Origin: Stenopsyche tienmushanensis | Taxonomy: Eukaryota; Arthropoda; Insecta; Trichoptera; Stenopsychidae | Direction of reading: 5' to 3' | Assembly: GCA_008973525.1 (NCBI GenBank) | Contig: WACJ01000132.1 | Span: forward strand, 558,001-622,000 | DNA length: 64,000 nt | Shown: piece after piece, positions 34,727 through 46,246 of the stretch | How positions within the stretch are numbered: the first letter of the stretch is position 1 | How the letters are laid out: every line of letters starts with the position of its first letter | Program-made: the position numbers and the translations under genes | The notes under the pieces: generated by a model | Seen by the model: the letters and a program-made list of their open reading frames with translations, nothing else | What the model was told of the DNA's origin: nothing | The model's database searches: none

Positions 34727-34855
34727 ATTCTTATTCTGCGCACGATCTCCAGATCTGACACCACTGGATTATTTTGTCTGGGAACGTGGCCTATTCTGAA
34801 GCTCGCACGGTCTTCAGACCTGACACCACTGGATTTCTTTTTATAGGGACGTGAT
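34727..34855 (+). repeat. 65-bp tandem repeat from a mariner-like transposase segment, second locus
   Basis: Two units have GATCTGACACCACTGG at 34752 and GACCTGACACCACTGG at 34817, again 65 bases apart. Both read SDLTPLDxF on the + strand. Flanking sequence differs from the 4.0-kb locus. The shared period means that the duplication predates dispersal of this repeat. Confidence 0.75.
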
Positions 34856-35096
34856 TACGATTATTAAAGAGCAATATACATAAATTAATCGGACAAAATC
34901 CATAATCAAACCTCAATATTAACCGATTAATTCAATCGTGATCGGCGGAAATTTAGATCAAAAAACATACTAAAGCCCGATGGAGATTCCGCTCATCTTA
35001 AGATGTTCCCTCATGAATTATTCACATAGTTAAGATAAGAGTTTTCTCACCGCGTGTTGCTTACATTATCAAGACGAGCCGTTAAATAATTCACAA

Positions 35097-35591
35097 TTGA
35101 TCGGGCGGAAAAAATACAATTTTCCACGGAGGCAATCTCCATTTATGAAACCGCAGGCAAAATGTTCAGGTATTATTAGGGTAGTCATATTTGGCATTTG
35201 GCGGATATTGGTTCAGCTTTCTACCTTTTATTGGGATAAACAACAAAGAGGAGCAATATTGGGATGCTCATTGTATGTTCGTCGTACAAACAAAAACTAC
35301 ACAAGGATATAATGCAACCAATCCGTTTGAAAGCTCAGCAACAAAGCTGTATCGGAATGAGTTTTGGCCCCAGCGAAAAATGTTATTCAAATATTTTTTT
35401 GCGTGTTCATGTCAGATTCAAGCATTTTGTACTATGTAGTACCTGTGACAGTTTTCCGATTTTTACCTCGTTTGTGTGGAACGAGTTTAAATTTTATAGG
35501 CTGTCATGTAGAAATAGAGCCTCAGAAGAAAGTGGCACTGAGTCAGCCAGTCTATCTATATCCATTGGTGATGGAGACATGGAGTAAATAG
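35097..35591 (+). other. region open in several + frames, function unknown
   Basis: Three + frames stay open over much of this ~500-base, locally GC-richer stretch (up to 107 codons at 35264-35587). None gives a motif that I recognise. Readings such as VEIEPQKKVALSQPVYLYP and FEVIFGIW-like pieces are not diagnostic. It may be a decayed ORF with frameshifts or chance. Confidence 0.3.
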
Positions 35592-37815
35592 ACTTGGAAA
35601 GAGCCAAACGTTGGAGGGATGCTCTACCTCCATAAATAACCCCCCGGCGTTTACAATTAAGTTTACCCTTACTAACCAGCGAATGTCAACCTTTTTTTAC
35701 AAATAGGAAGATTAAAATGTATATCAAGAACTTGTGATATTTTTATAAAAATACCCTCTAGACAAATATGGCTTTGCCGATTTTAATAAACATCTGTTTG
35801 AGCTTAGTACTAATATGTACAGTTATTCAGGTTTCAAAATTGTTATTAATGTAAATTATATAAATATTGGCTGAAACAAAAGCTTTGTAGAAATGGACGC
35901 AAATGGGTACTACCTCCCATATATTTATTGTGTTGTTTAGTCCTAAAAATGTTAAGTTTTTAGTAGTAAAAAGCTTTCCGCAATTTGGTAGATATTAAGT
36001 ATTTTAATTAAATGAGAAGGCTGCTTAGCAACCTTATATTTTATTCAAAAGAAATTAAATTTACATGTAGTTTAATTAAAATGTCTCAACCAATCTATGA
36101 ACAGTAACCGACTGAAAGGCGACAGTTCGCGTGGCACTTAAAGAGTGAATAATTAAGCGTCCATTAAGATATCGTTTTTAAAATATTCAGCATATTTATT
36201 TAATAACATTTATTATATAACGAAGGAAATGATTGATACTTTATTCATTATATTGATTTAAAATGAATAACAAGGTATTCTTAAGCTCTCGTTAATTAAA
36301 AGCTTTTCAATTAGACAAACGATGTTTACTACTTTAAATAAAAACACAGTAAGAGTTTAGTTGGGATCAAATAAATACAACCATTTTCCAGAAATAAAAT
36401 GAGTTGCTTTCATTTTTAAAAAAATGGGGATAAATCTGGAGCAGTCTTCGATTAATTTTCTTCGATATAAATATTTATTAAATAATGTAAATATTCAATA
36501 AAATAATTTTAACAAGGTTTTGTGAATATTTTCAATTAATTTGCGAGTTCATTTAAGTAGAATATTTTAGCAAATATTAATGCTCTCGAAGCTTCATTTG
36601 AAAAGCACACAAAATAGACGACGGATTCATACCGACTAATACGGAATGTGCTTGCATAAAAAACGTTGACGTTTTAATTAATTAATTCTTCAGTGTGAAT
36701 GTGAATGCTTAAATCAAAGCTAATTTGCATTTTCCATGCAAAATAACGTTTTTCGCCATATGAATTTTCAGCGACATGAAATTAGTTCGGGCTTATTTTT
36801 AAAATGCAATTATTTCCTATGTGTACTTTAATGTGTGTCATCAAAAAGCTCCGGCCCAAAATCTGGAATGTTTAATTCGAAATTTGAATCTCAAGTGTGA
36901 ACCACATTTTCCCCTAAAGCTCATCGCCCAAAATTTCATCTGAATATTTAAACAAACGCGCTCATGCTAAATTGGAACAAAAGCAATGACGGCGTTAGTT
37001 GCAAAAGTTTCACTATGTTATGCTCGGGGGCTTTCAGGAGTTAAAAAGGTGCGATTGGATATAGAGCTTTTAATTTCTGAAAGCTTTTCAATCCGTTGCA
37101 TTCAGTACGATAAGGCTATTCGCCTGGAAAACTCGAGATAAAACTTGAAATAAAACCCTATTTAATAAATGCACACAACACGTCAAGAATCATGTGGTAA
37201 TAAAAATAACAGTCGGTGAAATGCTCATATACACCTGATCTTGGATTTACGCGGTAAATTATTTTAAAACAGCGTAAAAAAGACAAAGTGCTCATCTAAT
37301 ATTATTAAATAGGCTATTTGGTGCATCCCACATTATTATAGGCACACAATGCATATGTGCATTGAATGAAACATGCAAATTAAATTATAAATATGCTATG
37401 TGCTGGAAATCCAAAGTTCATCGATAATATAAAAGACATTTTATTCCAACTTCAAAATAATTGTGGACGTTAATTTAGATGAGTTTTTATTTGCTTTTAA
37501 AGTAGAAAATTTCATTTAAATATGATTGATTAAGGGGATATTTTAGTCTAGAGGCACAAATTTTGGGTGTTTATTTCAAGTTTGATAAAAAAGAAACTAA
37601 AATTATTTTTAGTATACATTTTTTACTAGATACTTACTGATATTTTCAAAATATACCAAAAAATAAAAATATAATGAAAAAGTATAAGGGGCTAAAAAAG
37701 GCATGACATGGTTGACACGATTTCAACCCTTCTGTTCATCTAAATTGAAAAAAAAATGTATATATTTTTAATTAATAAAGATGTCGCTATAGTGCCTACC
37801 TCAAACAAGAACCCA
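35592..37815. other. AT-rich stretch with many TTTGCAT/ATGCAAA words
   Basis: No gene is seen. Between about 36640 and 37400 words such as TTGCAT, ATGCAAAT and TTTGCATTTTCCATGCAAAA recur, as in other gene-free stretches of this window. They could be POU/octamer-like sites or simple compositional bias. Confidence 0.4.
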
Positions 37816-37951
37816 GAGAAGTCGAAGAAGTCGGTTGGCCTTGGCTGTGGGAGGACATCCTTCTCGCAGCCAGATCTCTCTCTCTCTCTCGTGCTGAATA
37901 AAAAGTTAACTAGAAAAGAGAGAATCCATCCAGCCACACATGATCCGATAG
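37816..37951 (+). repeat. LTR-like repeat, partial copy
   Basis: It holds the 3' part of the family: GTCGGTTGGCCTTGGCTGTG, CGCAGCCAGATCTCTC with a CT-rich run, GTGCTGAATAAAA and ATGATCCGATAG. The 5' two-thirds present in the 44.4-kb copy is missing. Confidence 0.65.
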
Positions 37952-38399
37952 TTTGTTTACTTATCTATTTAATTGACAGGAGTAAATCAAGCAAAAAGAT
38001 TTTTTGGCCTTATTTTTTTAGTTTTAATTTTTTTTAAATAGTCAAAAATAAAATTTTAATATAAATCTGGTAGGAACAATAGAAAATTATATATAAAAGA
38101 TTTATACCAAATTTGAAATAAATTAATTGACTAAAACTTAAGATATCATGTCAACCGTGTTGAAAAAAGTAGTTGACGCGTCACTAAAATAGCTATAACT
38201 CCGTAAATTATTGGAATTTTGGAAATTTATTTAGATGCGTTCTTAAAGATCTAAACTTGAAAATATGCAAAAATAAACCAAATATCTGCTTCCAAGTCCT
38301 TCTTGCTCTTTTTGTTCCAGTTATAAATAAATTTGGTAGCTAATTTAATACCAAAATTGATTGTAAAATCTTCAAAACTTATAGAATTTACATAAGTGG
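37952..38399. other. AT-rich stretch, no gene seen
   Basis: Nothing was recognised. Confidence 0.5.
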
Positions 38400-38860
38400 T
38401 AGCCCAACCCTTTTACAAGCAATGTATTGGATCATCCAAATGAGACGTCTAGATATTATTTTTTTGTAATGTTTTCCGGAGTTTTGCAACATGTACCATC
38501 GTCTTGTTGAAAATAGTATAACTTTGAACCGTAACTGAACCGATATAAATGATAGGAACGTAACCGAAATCAATATGATTCAATTGTGGCTATAAAATGT
38601 CGCCCAAAATTGATTGGTATCACTCTGTATTCACAGTAGCAGCATTTTCAGAACCATCTTCAAAGAAATGCAGTATCATGATTCTATTCACCCAAAATGC
38701 ATATCAAACAGTATTTTTTTTAGATGTGGACATCTTTTCTGATTAAAACAAGGATTTTCATCACCCCAGATACGACAATTTTATCTATTGACGGATCCAT
38801 CCAATGAGCTTCTTTGCTAAACAAGATTTTCCTTGAAACAATGGATCTTTCATTCATTAT
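38400..38860 (-). pseudogene. decayed mariner-like transposase (QQDGATCH type)
   Basis: On the minus strand, high to low coordinates, it reads IRQ...RIWGDENP-like sequence with frame breaks, then FFEDGSENAATVNTE, then LFQQDDGTCCKTPENI and IISRRL. These correspond to successive blocks of a Tc1/mariner-superfamily transposase, the last around the second catalytic Asp. Several stops and shifts are present. The final SPDLTPLDFF block is not preserved here but is the segment amplified at 4.0 and 34.8 kb. Confidence 0.7.
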
Positions 38861-41294
38861 TCAATATATATATATATCTGTCCATAGTTAAAATTTTACC
38901 ACCTTCTACTATAACAAAAAGGCTTATATGATTTGAATAAACACCACGTGTAAACATTATATAGTGCTAATCTTCCTATATAAATAGCCACTGTTCATCC
39001 TCCAGTTTGCACTCAGTATATTCTATTAAATATGTGATTGTGAATGAAAATTTGTTAATAGGGATGTTGTGGGATTTTCATAAAGGCTAATATATTTTTT
39101 AAAAATGTAATTAAGGAAACAAGAGCAATATATTTTTATGTGATGTTGATAATACTAGTTCATGTCTGACAATGGCATAACGCATTCGCTTGAGTCTCAA
39201 AGGAAATCTCACAAACGAGTTTCACATGTTGCCCTGTTCGCAGAATAATTAACATTGCATCCTACTCCCAGACCACGACGCATTGCGACTGCAACTCGAT
39301 AATATTACTCCAATCTCATTCCTATTTGCCCAAGCAATCACCCTGATGAATTCTTCGGAAATTGTTTGTCCACATGATGAGATGAGGCCATAGTCTGCGT
39401 CACGGTCTGCCAATTTTCCAACTTGCCTCACTTCAAAGCAACGAACGGCTCGCACTATTCAAGCGCTTGAATAATATTGAATTACGAAACGTCAGAGTTG
39501 ATTCAGTTTGCTGGATAAATGCCTGAATAATTCATTTTGTATGCAATCCGATATCCAGACTGCGACCATGTTCTGGGAATAATGCAGTAGCTTATTCGGT
39601 GCGTTGATGAATGCGCTCAGCTAAATAATTGGATAACATTAAACAGGACTTGTATCAGGAGAGGGCGTCGATATGAGCACACAGGTCACCACAATTACCA
39701 ACTACCACCATGAATATCATTTCAGAAACATCGAAAGTTATGCACAATGTCCAAACAAGGTCCCAAGCATGACTATATAATCGTTTAGTCAATGACATTT
39801 GATGCATGCTTTGAACATTTTTAATAGGGTTTTATCATTTTTTTCATACTTAAACAAGCATTGTTCAATCTGCATAATATTTACACGACCCAAATGCAGA
39901 ATCGAATCCATTTGCATTTTCATAAAATGATTTGCTATGAACTACTGTATCATACTAAACATGCATAAAATAATCCGATTATAGAAAATGGTGCATTGAA
40001 ACAAACTGGCAGCAGAATAGCATTGATTATTAGATTTAAAACTGTTTTTGAACATAAATTGTGCAAAATTAGACCACGTAAAATATGCATATTTGTAATC
40101 AAATGTTTGTATTTTGGATACTAAACAATAGATTATAAATATATATTTTATTTAGTTGTTCAAAATTAAGGTGTTTGTAACATGTTTTGGAATTTAAAAG
40201 AACAGTGCATGGATGATTTGGCCACAAATAGGGGTAGGAATTTTATTCTCCTGTGGATTTCTCTTTCATGCCATAAAAGGAATACCAAGCATTCAACATT
40301 CAGGATGGAATCCTAAATGAACAATACAGGAGTCAAATTATAGCCATTGAGTATAAAATAGGTAAAGCTTTTAAAATAATGAAACTTTTATAATTGTTGC
40401 CAATGGAAATATCCAGAGATGGAGAATTTCATATGGTGATTTCTTAGTGCCTTTTTTAAAATTGAAACGATATTTTAATTATTATCTTATGAATCTAAAC
40501 CTTTATTATAATAGTCCAGAAAAGAATCCACTTTAATCAAATGTAGTTTATAATATACAGAAACCATTATAATTTGCTAATGTTTGATTCTCGTAGACGA
40601 CTAATATCTTAATATAGATATATTTTTATGAAAGCTTGATACAGAAATTTAAAAAGCTTTGTCAGTCGTACTTTGAGCTATTGTTGAACAACCTTTGCTG
40701 AACATGAAAACAATATTTTCAAACTCTTTAAAGTTAAAAGAAAGAATGTAGCTTCGGTGATGAATAGCTTTTCAGCTAAAGCTCGCGTTTTTTTTTGAGC
40801 TTTCGATAATAAATCATGTTTTTGTATGTTTTTTTATTATAAATTCATAATGTAGCAATCATTTTAAATATATTTCGATGTTGCAAATATTTTAAATAAT
40901 TATTAATTTACTCTTCAAATGTATATACATAGTTTAGAATGTACTAAAACTTAAATGTCCTCTTTGCTAGAGAGCGTGATAAAATTTCAGTACACAGGAG
41001 CTTTTATGGGTGACCTAGGGTACGTTATTTTGGAAGACAAATTAAGTAAATTAGTTGTGAAATTTTATAAGGTCTCGCATCTGAAGAGACTACGCTTTAT
41101 GTTTTATTTTAAGTGAATGTCTCGTTATTTTGCCTAATATCAGTTGCAATATAAATTCATCCTTAATGATAAAATTAATATAAATATGATTTTCATAATT
41201 CGATAAGCTCGAAAGCTCTGCAAAAGTTCGTGAAAAATCTTTCAAACAAAATATGATTGTCTCAAACAAAAAAATTAGGTCAATTGACTTAAAG
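38861..41294. other. AT-rich stretch, no gene seen
   Basis: A short AT repeat lies near 38866-38877. Words ATGCATA, TTTGCAT and AAATGCA are frequent at 39790-40110. The minus open frame 39249-39455 has no motif. Confidence 0.45.
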
Positions 41295-41634
41295 CAGGGC
41301 TTCGAACTGTTTAATTTTAAATTTTATTTTCGTTCTGGTTCAGTTCCAAACATTTATATCGGTTCGATTACAGTTTTCGTTCCGGGAAGATAACGGTTTT
41401 TTTTTTTGGAAAATAACATAAACATAAAGTAAAGATTATAGTATTATTAGATGAAAATAATCAAACAAACTCTTCGTAAGACCGTTGAATAACATATATC
41501 ATATCAACACAAAACTCTATTTCATCTAAAACGTGTATCGAACCGATAAAACCATTATCTTTGAATCGGTTCAATTCCGGTTTTCTTTTCGACAAAAATA
41601 ACGATTTTCGGTTCAGTTCCGGTTTGAAGCCCTA
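41295..41634. mobile_element. hAT-like MITE with CAGGGCTTC ends
   Basis: The left end is CAGGGCTTCGAACTG and the right end read inward is TAGGGCTTCAAACCGG. Flanks ACTTAAAG and AATTAATG match at six of eight positions, consistent with a worn 8-bp hAT target duplication. The interior is built from repeated CGGTTC(A/G)ATTCCGG-type words. Length is 340 bp, with no coding capacity. Confidence 0.65.
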
Positions 41635-41820
41635 AATTAATGTTATATAAGAAATATAAAAAATATTTTATATGAATTAAAAATTGAACAATATTTGCTT
41701 TATTCAATAGAATTATCACATTTTTCAATGTCTTTTAACATTAAACTTCTTCTTTTAAAGAAGTCACAATATTTATCACATAAACAATTGCTATAGGAGA
41801 GTTTTTAAGGTTAAATAAAT

Positions 41821-42165
41821 GGTGACGAATGGATTGGAATAGATTGGCGTCGATTAGAAAGACTTTCCTATAAATTACTATTTATTTCACACGCAAGAGA
41901 GAAAGAGAGAAATCTGGCTGCAGGAAGGACGTCCTCCCGCAGCCAAGGCTAACCGAAGACTCTCCCGACTCCTGCCTCCTGTGCGTCACTACCCAACCGG
42001 CAACGATGCACGCGCAAGAAGCGATTGGTCGGTAAGCACGTGCAATGTCTTCGTAGGGCCACAAGAGATGGCGCTGTTAAAATAACACATTGCATCTGAA
42101 GAGAGATGGAAGATATCGCTGTTAACAGCGCTACTACGTGGGGATGGTAAATTGCCCACGCTACA
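41821..42165 (-). repeat. LTR-like repeat (probable solo LTR)
   Basis: On the minus strand it begins TGTAGCGTGGGCAATTTACC, contains AACAGCGCCATCTCTTGTGG, GTTGCCGGTTGGGTAGTGAC and GGCTGCGGGAGGACGTCC, an AAATAAA poly(A) word, and ends in GTCTTTCTAATCGACGCC followed by TCCATTCGTC. It starts with TG and has a polyadenylation word about two-thirds along, as LTRs do. The two minus open frames across it are by-products. Confidence 0.65.
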
Positions 42166-43867
42166 ATATCATATTTTGAAGATAACGACTTCAAAACATA
42201 GCTAGTATTTACCTTTCACATAGCGTTAAGTTGAGGATACAATATTTTTATATATTATTTTAATTTTAACCAATATTTAGCTAGATATTTAAATGCACAA
42301 TATAATAGTTCATCAACAATCACCCTTTGGGTAAAACAAATATACAATCATTTGAAACAACGTATGACTATGTTAACACGAAGACTTACTCAGGTCATAA
42401 TTTCTTCAAATTTATCAGAAATTAAATTCATTTTTTATCAAAATTTATTTTCCGCATGTTTTTAAGTTGAGATAAAATTATTTGGATATAAATTTTCAGA
42501 AATTCAGATTTTTAGAATTGCAATTTGATATTTTAATGTCGGTTTTCTGCTCGAGTAATTTTAAGATTTATCTCATTCATTTCAATGAAGGATATACATT
42601 AAAGCCCTTGAACGAACAGAATTATAATTATTTTAATACGAAATATGATATTTTATGCGATTCATAGAATGATACCAAAAAAGATCAAAGGGTTGAAATA
42701 TTTGAGCTTCCATATTTTAAAAATTTAATATGCATACATTTTAAATGAACTTTTCTATATTTAGATGGAGTTTGCGTGTTTGCAAGTATGATATTTTTAT
42801 GTGCTAAAATTCTAAAATTATGGAAGTTCGTTCTTTAAATACGCCCAATTAATATTCTCCGCAGGCAAATATTGCACGATAAGAAAATTATGCCGGCGTT
42901 TGTATAAATGATTTTTCACAGTTTGGAAGTCGTTAGTGTTTTCAGCTTAACAATTAAGATATCGCGGATTTATATTCCACGTGTTTGTAGCGAGAAACTG
43001 TATATTTGTAAGTCAGAAAGGGCGAAATTTTCGCAGTGAGTAAACTATTTAAGATATGTCAAAAATGTCTGAAGGCAAAATGGGGTCAAAAAAAGGTCAG
43101 AAGTGGGCAACAAGTCGATCCAGATAGAATGTCATGAAGTCGAATAATCTAAGCAGTATTTCGGTTGATAAAGACATCTCATCATTAAATAATCCATCAA
43201 CTCCTGTAAGTCTAGACAGCAAATAGACAGGCTGTCGTCATAGTAAAGAGATTTAATAAAATGAACCCGAATCAGCCAAGGTTAAATTGAAACTGTCTCG
43301 ATCCAATTTATGTCAAACATTTTCTGAATTAATTCGAAAATAAATAATATACATTCCTAGAACCGAGGACGCATTGTTTGTACGTATTAACCCTCTGCAG
43401 GGCAGTTCAATCAACCCTAATGTTATATCGTAATAGCATCATGTCTAGTCTGCTATGTCAAGTCGGAATTTTCTATTTTCATGCTCGAAATGAATTTGGT
43501 TTTATTTTCACAATTTTGTACAGGGGTTGTTAGAATAACGACATCGAGGAAAAATTTCAAGAGTAAAACCATGTTTTGCAAATGGTTCAAGTTTATGATA
43601 GCTCGCAGCGCGAAACTTTCGCAGCTTTTTTATTTGCGCTAAAAATGCAATTTCGACGTCGTTTTGCAAAAAAATATTTTCCAAATTTTGCCCTTAATTT
43701 GAAAGTTCTAAATTTAAAATTTATTTTTAATTTTATTCAAACAAACAATTTTACATAAAAGCTATAGAGCAAAAATAACACTTAACTTACATAGTAGAAA
43801 ATGTTAGATTCCGCTCTTTAAATGATTGCCATTTCACCTTTTTCATGATTATTGTTGCTTCAGGGAT
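42166..43867. other. AT-rich stretch, no gene seen
   Basis: Open frames at 42482-42667 and 43576-43758 (plus) have no motif. Confidence 0.5.
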
Positions 43868-43905
43868 GCGCGTTAAAAATAAGGAAGTTTCTCTGTCGCA
43901 CCCTG
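43868..43905 (-). mobile_element. orphan TIR of the CAGGGTGCG MITE family
   Basis: The minus strand reads CAGGGTGCGACAGAGAAACT then TCCTTATTTTTAACGCGC. It matches the ends of the element at 60600-60822. The opposite end was not found. Confidence 0.6.
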
Positions 43906-44191
43906 TAGAATTAACATAGTTTGGCAGCACCTAATATAAAATGTATGTATGTATGTAGTTACTAATATAAAACTTATGTATAGTGGATTAGTATTTAGTT
44001 TCTTATTGTACAAATTCAGGTTTGATTCTAGAATGTAAAAAAATACTATAAGTATTAATATTTTTGATCAATCATCACAATTCAGGATCATGCATGAATT
44101 AAACCTGCAGAGGAGGGTGATTTTATACACGATGCCTTCGGGAGAAGAAATCCATATGTCTTAACTGAGGGAAGATATTTTTTTATACTGA

Positions 44192-44571
44192 TGTAGCGAT
44201 TTGCCTTCTCCACGTAGTAGCGCTATTAATCTGAGCTGATAAAACAGCGACATCTTCCGTCTCTTTTCAGTTGCAATGTGTTATTTTAACAGCGCCATCT
44301 CTTGTGACCCTACGGAGACATTGCACCTGCATACCGATGGATCGCTTTTTGCGCGTGCACCGTTGCCGGCTGGGTAGTGACACGCAGGAGCCGGAATCGG
44401 AAGAGTCGTCGGTTAGCCTTGGCTGCGGGAGATCGTCCTTCCTGCAGCCAGATCTCTCTCTTCCTCTCTCACTTGTGGAATAAATAGTAATTTAGAGGAG
44501 AGTCTTTCTATTCGACGCCTGTCTATTCCCATCCATTCGTCCAGCAACATCACGGCCCGATAGAAGAAACA
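44192..44571 (+). repeat. LTR-like repeat, longest copy (probable solo LTR)
   Basis: It starts TGTAGCGATTTGCCTTCTCC, then has AACAGCGACATCTTCC, AACAGCGCCATCTCTTGTGA, GTTGCCGGCTGGGTAGTGAC, GGTTAGCCTTGGCTGCGGGA, a CT-rich run, GGAATAAAT and TCCATTCGTCCAGCAACATC, ending near CCCGATAGAAGAAACA. The length of about 380 bp, TG...CA ends and AATAAA suit a solo LTR. The exact end and the target duplication were not confirmed. No internal retrovirus-like coding sequence is attached. Confidence 0.6.
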
Positions 44572-46107
44572 ACAACATTGACTGCCTTTAAATGTTCGAT
44601 ATGTCCTTCTAAATAATAAGAAGATTGTGCTTCTGTGGTCCATCTATACGATCATATTTTTTTCCATAATTGTGATAGTATAGAGATAATTTTCATTGTA
44701 AAAAAGTCTTCAGGATCAGCAAAAACTTAGAGTTTGATCTTAAAAACGCTTCCAATAATTTCAGACCAAAGATTACTTATTATTACAATTTTTATATTAA
44801 AAACACTGTTATTTCCATGATAACAATTTAAATGAACATATTTTTAATAGATTATTTTTCAATTATAATTGCAAGAAGGTTTACAATTAGAAAAAAGACT
44901 ATTTGAAATTTAATTCATTCAAAGATCAAAAGTAAGCCCTATATTTAACTCAGACATAACAATTAAAACTGCCATTAATCTGAATATTCACACTAATTCG
45001 ATCATTAGCAATTTAGAACTTTCAATTGCATATGAATCCCGAAATTTTGTCTATCCTTGAATCTCCAAAATTGTAATGATGAGGCATTTGAAAGTCACTA
45101 AATACTCGAGATTTGCATTATTTGCATTTATCTAACCGTTAAAACGTCTTTCTCAAACAGAGATTGTATTCATCCAGCTCAGATTATAATGCAGTACTTT
45201 GAAATTCAAATGCATGTACAAATACGAGTACAATTCCTGTGCTATGTGTAAAATTCATTTCATGCATCTTGTGCGGCTCTCAAATTAATATTTTCCACGT
45301 CACACACGATGTATTAACTTCAGCTATTTGTGCGAAAATAATATTTATGGACTCATAAATTCTTCAGAAAAATTACTATATTTTCACACCTCATAACAGG
45401 AAAATCATAATCACATCCACGTGTAAACGGGTGAGAATTGCGTGTTAGCCACGTGAATAATGAATTGTTAATCTCACTCAATTGCAATCGATATGCTCCA
45501 CATTAACTATAATATATGGCAATAAATCAAATTACAGCACATTACTGCATGAAAATATTTATTTTTTCAATATGTATTTAAAATAACTTGTGTTTGTTTT
45601 GGAGCTGTTGTGCCGTTACAACGCGAATGGTTCGATTAACACTACAGGAATTTTCTTTCCCCCGAGGGTTAACTCTATAAAGCGACTTTGTAATTATTAA
45701 GCAGACTGCGCTGCGAGGCGTTAAGCACACGATATAATGGGCAGGGGCAAAAATTGTATCGTTTTTATAAGCTGCCAATGCGAAAGAAAATGTTGCTTTA
45801 ATTGTGCAAAAGAAATAGAGCTCCATGTCGCAACAATGTCCCTTAAATAGGGCACTAGTTTAATTTTATTTAAATTTATACCATCATCATCTACATGCTC
45901 GTTGACCTTTTTCTTAATACTGGGTCATGCCGCTGGGGAGTTGAGAATAATTTTCCAATTTTTTGCCCATTTCTCGATGATCCCGCAGTATCTTCCCAGG
46001 GTAGATTCGGTCTCAAATGTGGAACAATGTAAAAATAAAAGTTTGTATTTAAATTCATTGGAGTAGTTAGATGGTATCTGGACGTTTGACTTAAGCATTT
46101 AAGCCTC
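44572..46107. other. AT-rich stretch, no gene seen
   Basis: TTTGCAT-type words recur at 45090-45260. The minus open frame 45578-45826 has no motif. A GC-richer patch at 45880-46030 reads on the minus strand as plausible protein (STLGRYCGIIEKWAKNW) but no family is recognised. Confidence 0.4.
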
Positions 46108-46246
46108 AGCGATTCACCGGTGAATCGCTATTTAACGGCGTGTATATTAATGAAAAATATTAATTATATGTTGTGGCAGCCCTGAACAAGAAATGCTCAT
46201 AACCCGTTAATAATCATGCAGGATAGCATGTAGTATACATGTATTT
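46108..46246 (-). repeat. 22-bp perfect palindrome plus dispersed repeat copy
   Basis: AGCGATTCACCGGTGAATCGCT split as AGCGATTCACC and GGTGAATCGCT (46108-46129) is a perfect palindrome. The adjoining 46145-46246 is the inverted partner of 7258-7370. At the 7-kb locus a CACCGGTG palindrome lies about 250 bases from the repeat, so the two belong together. Confidence 0.65.

Noticed and set aside
35097..35591. Several overlapping + frames as an intact gene
   Set aside because: Different frames are open over the same bases, none has a known motif, and no splice sites link them convincingly.
43929..43962. ATGTATGTATGTATGTAG run as a CRISPR-like or satellite array
   Set aside because: It is a very short tetranucleotide run with no spacers.
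44413..44643. Open frames across the LTR-like repeats as genes
   Set aside because: Equivalent frames are not conserved between copies of the repeat.
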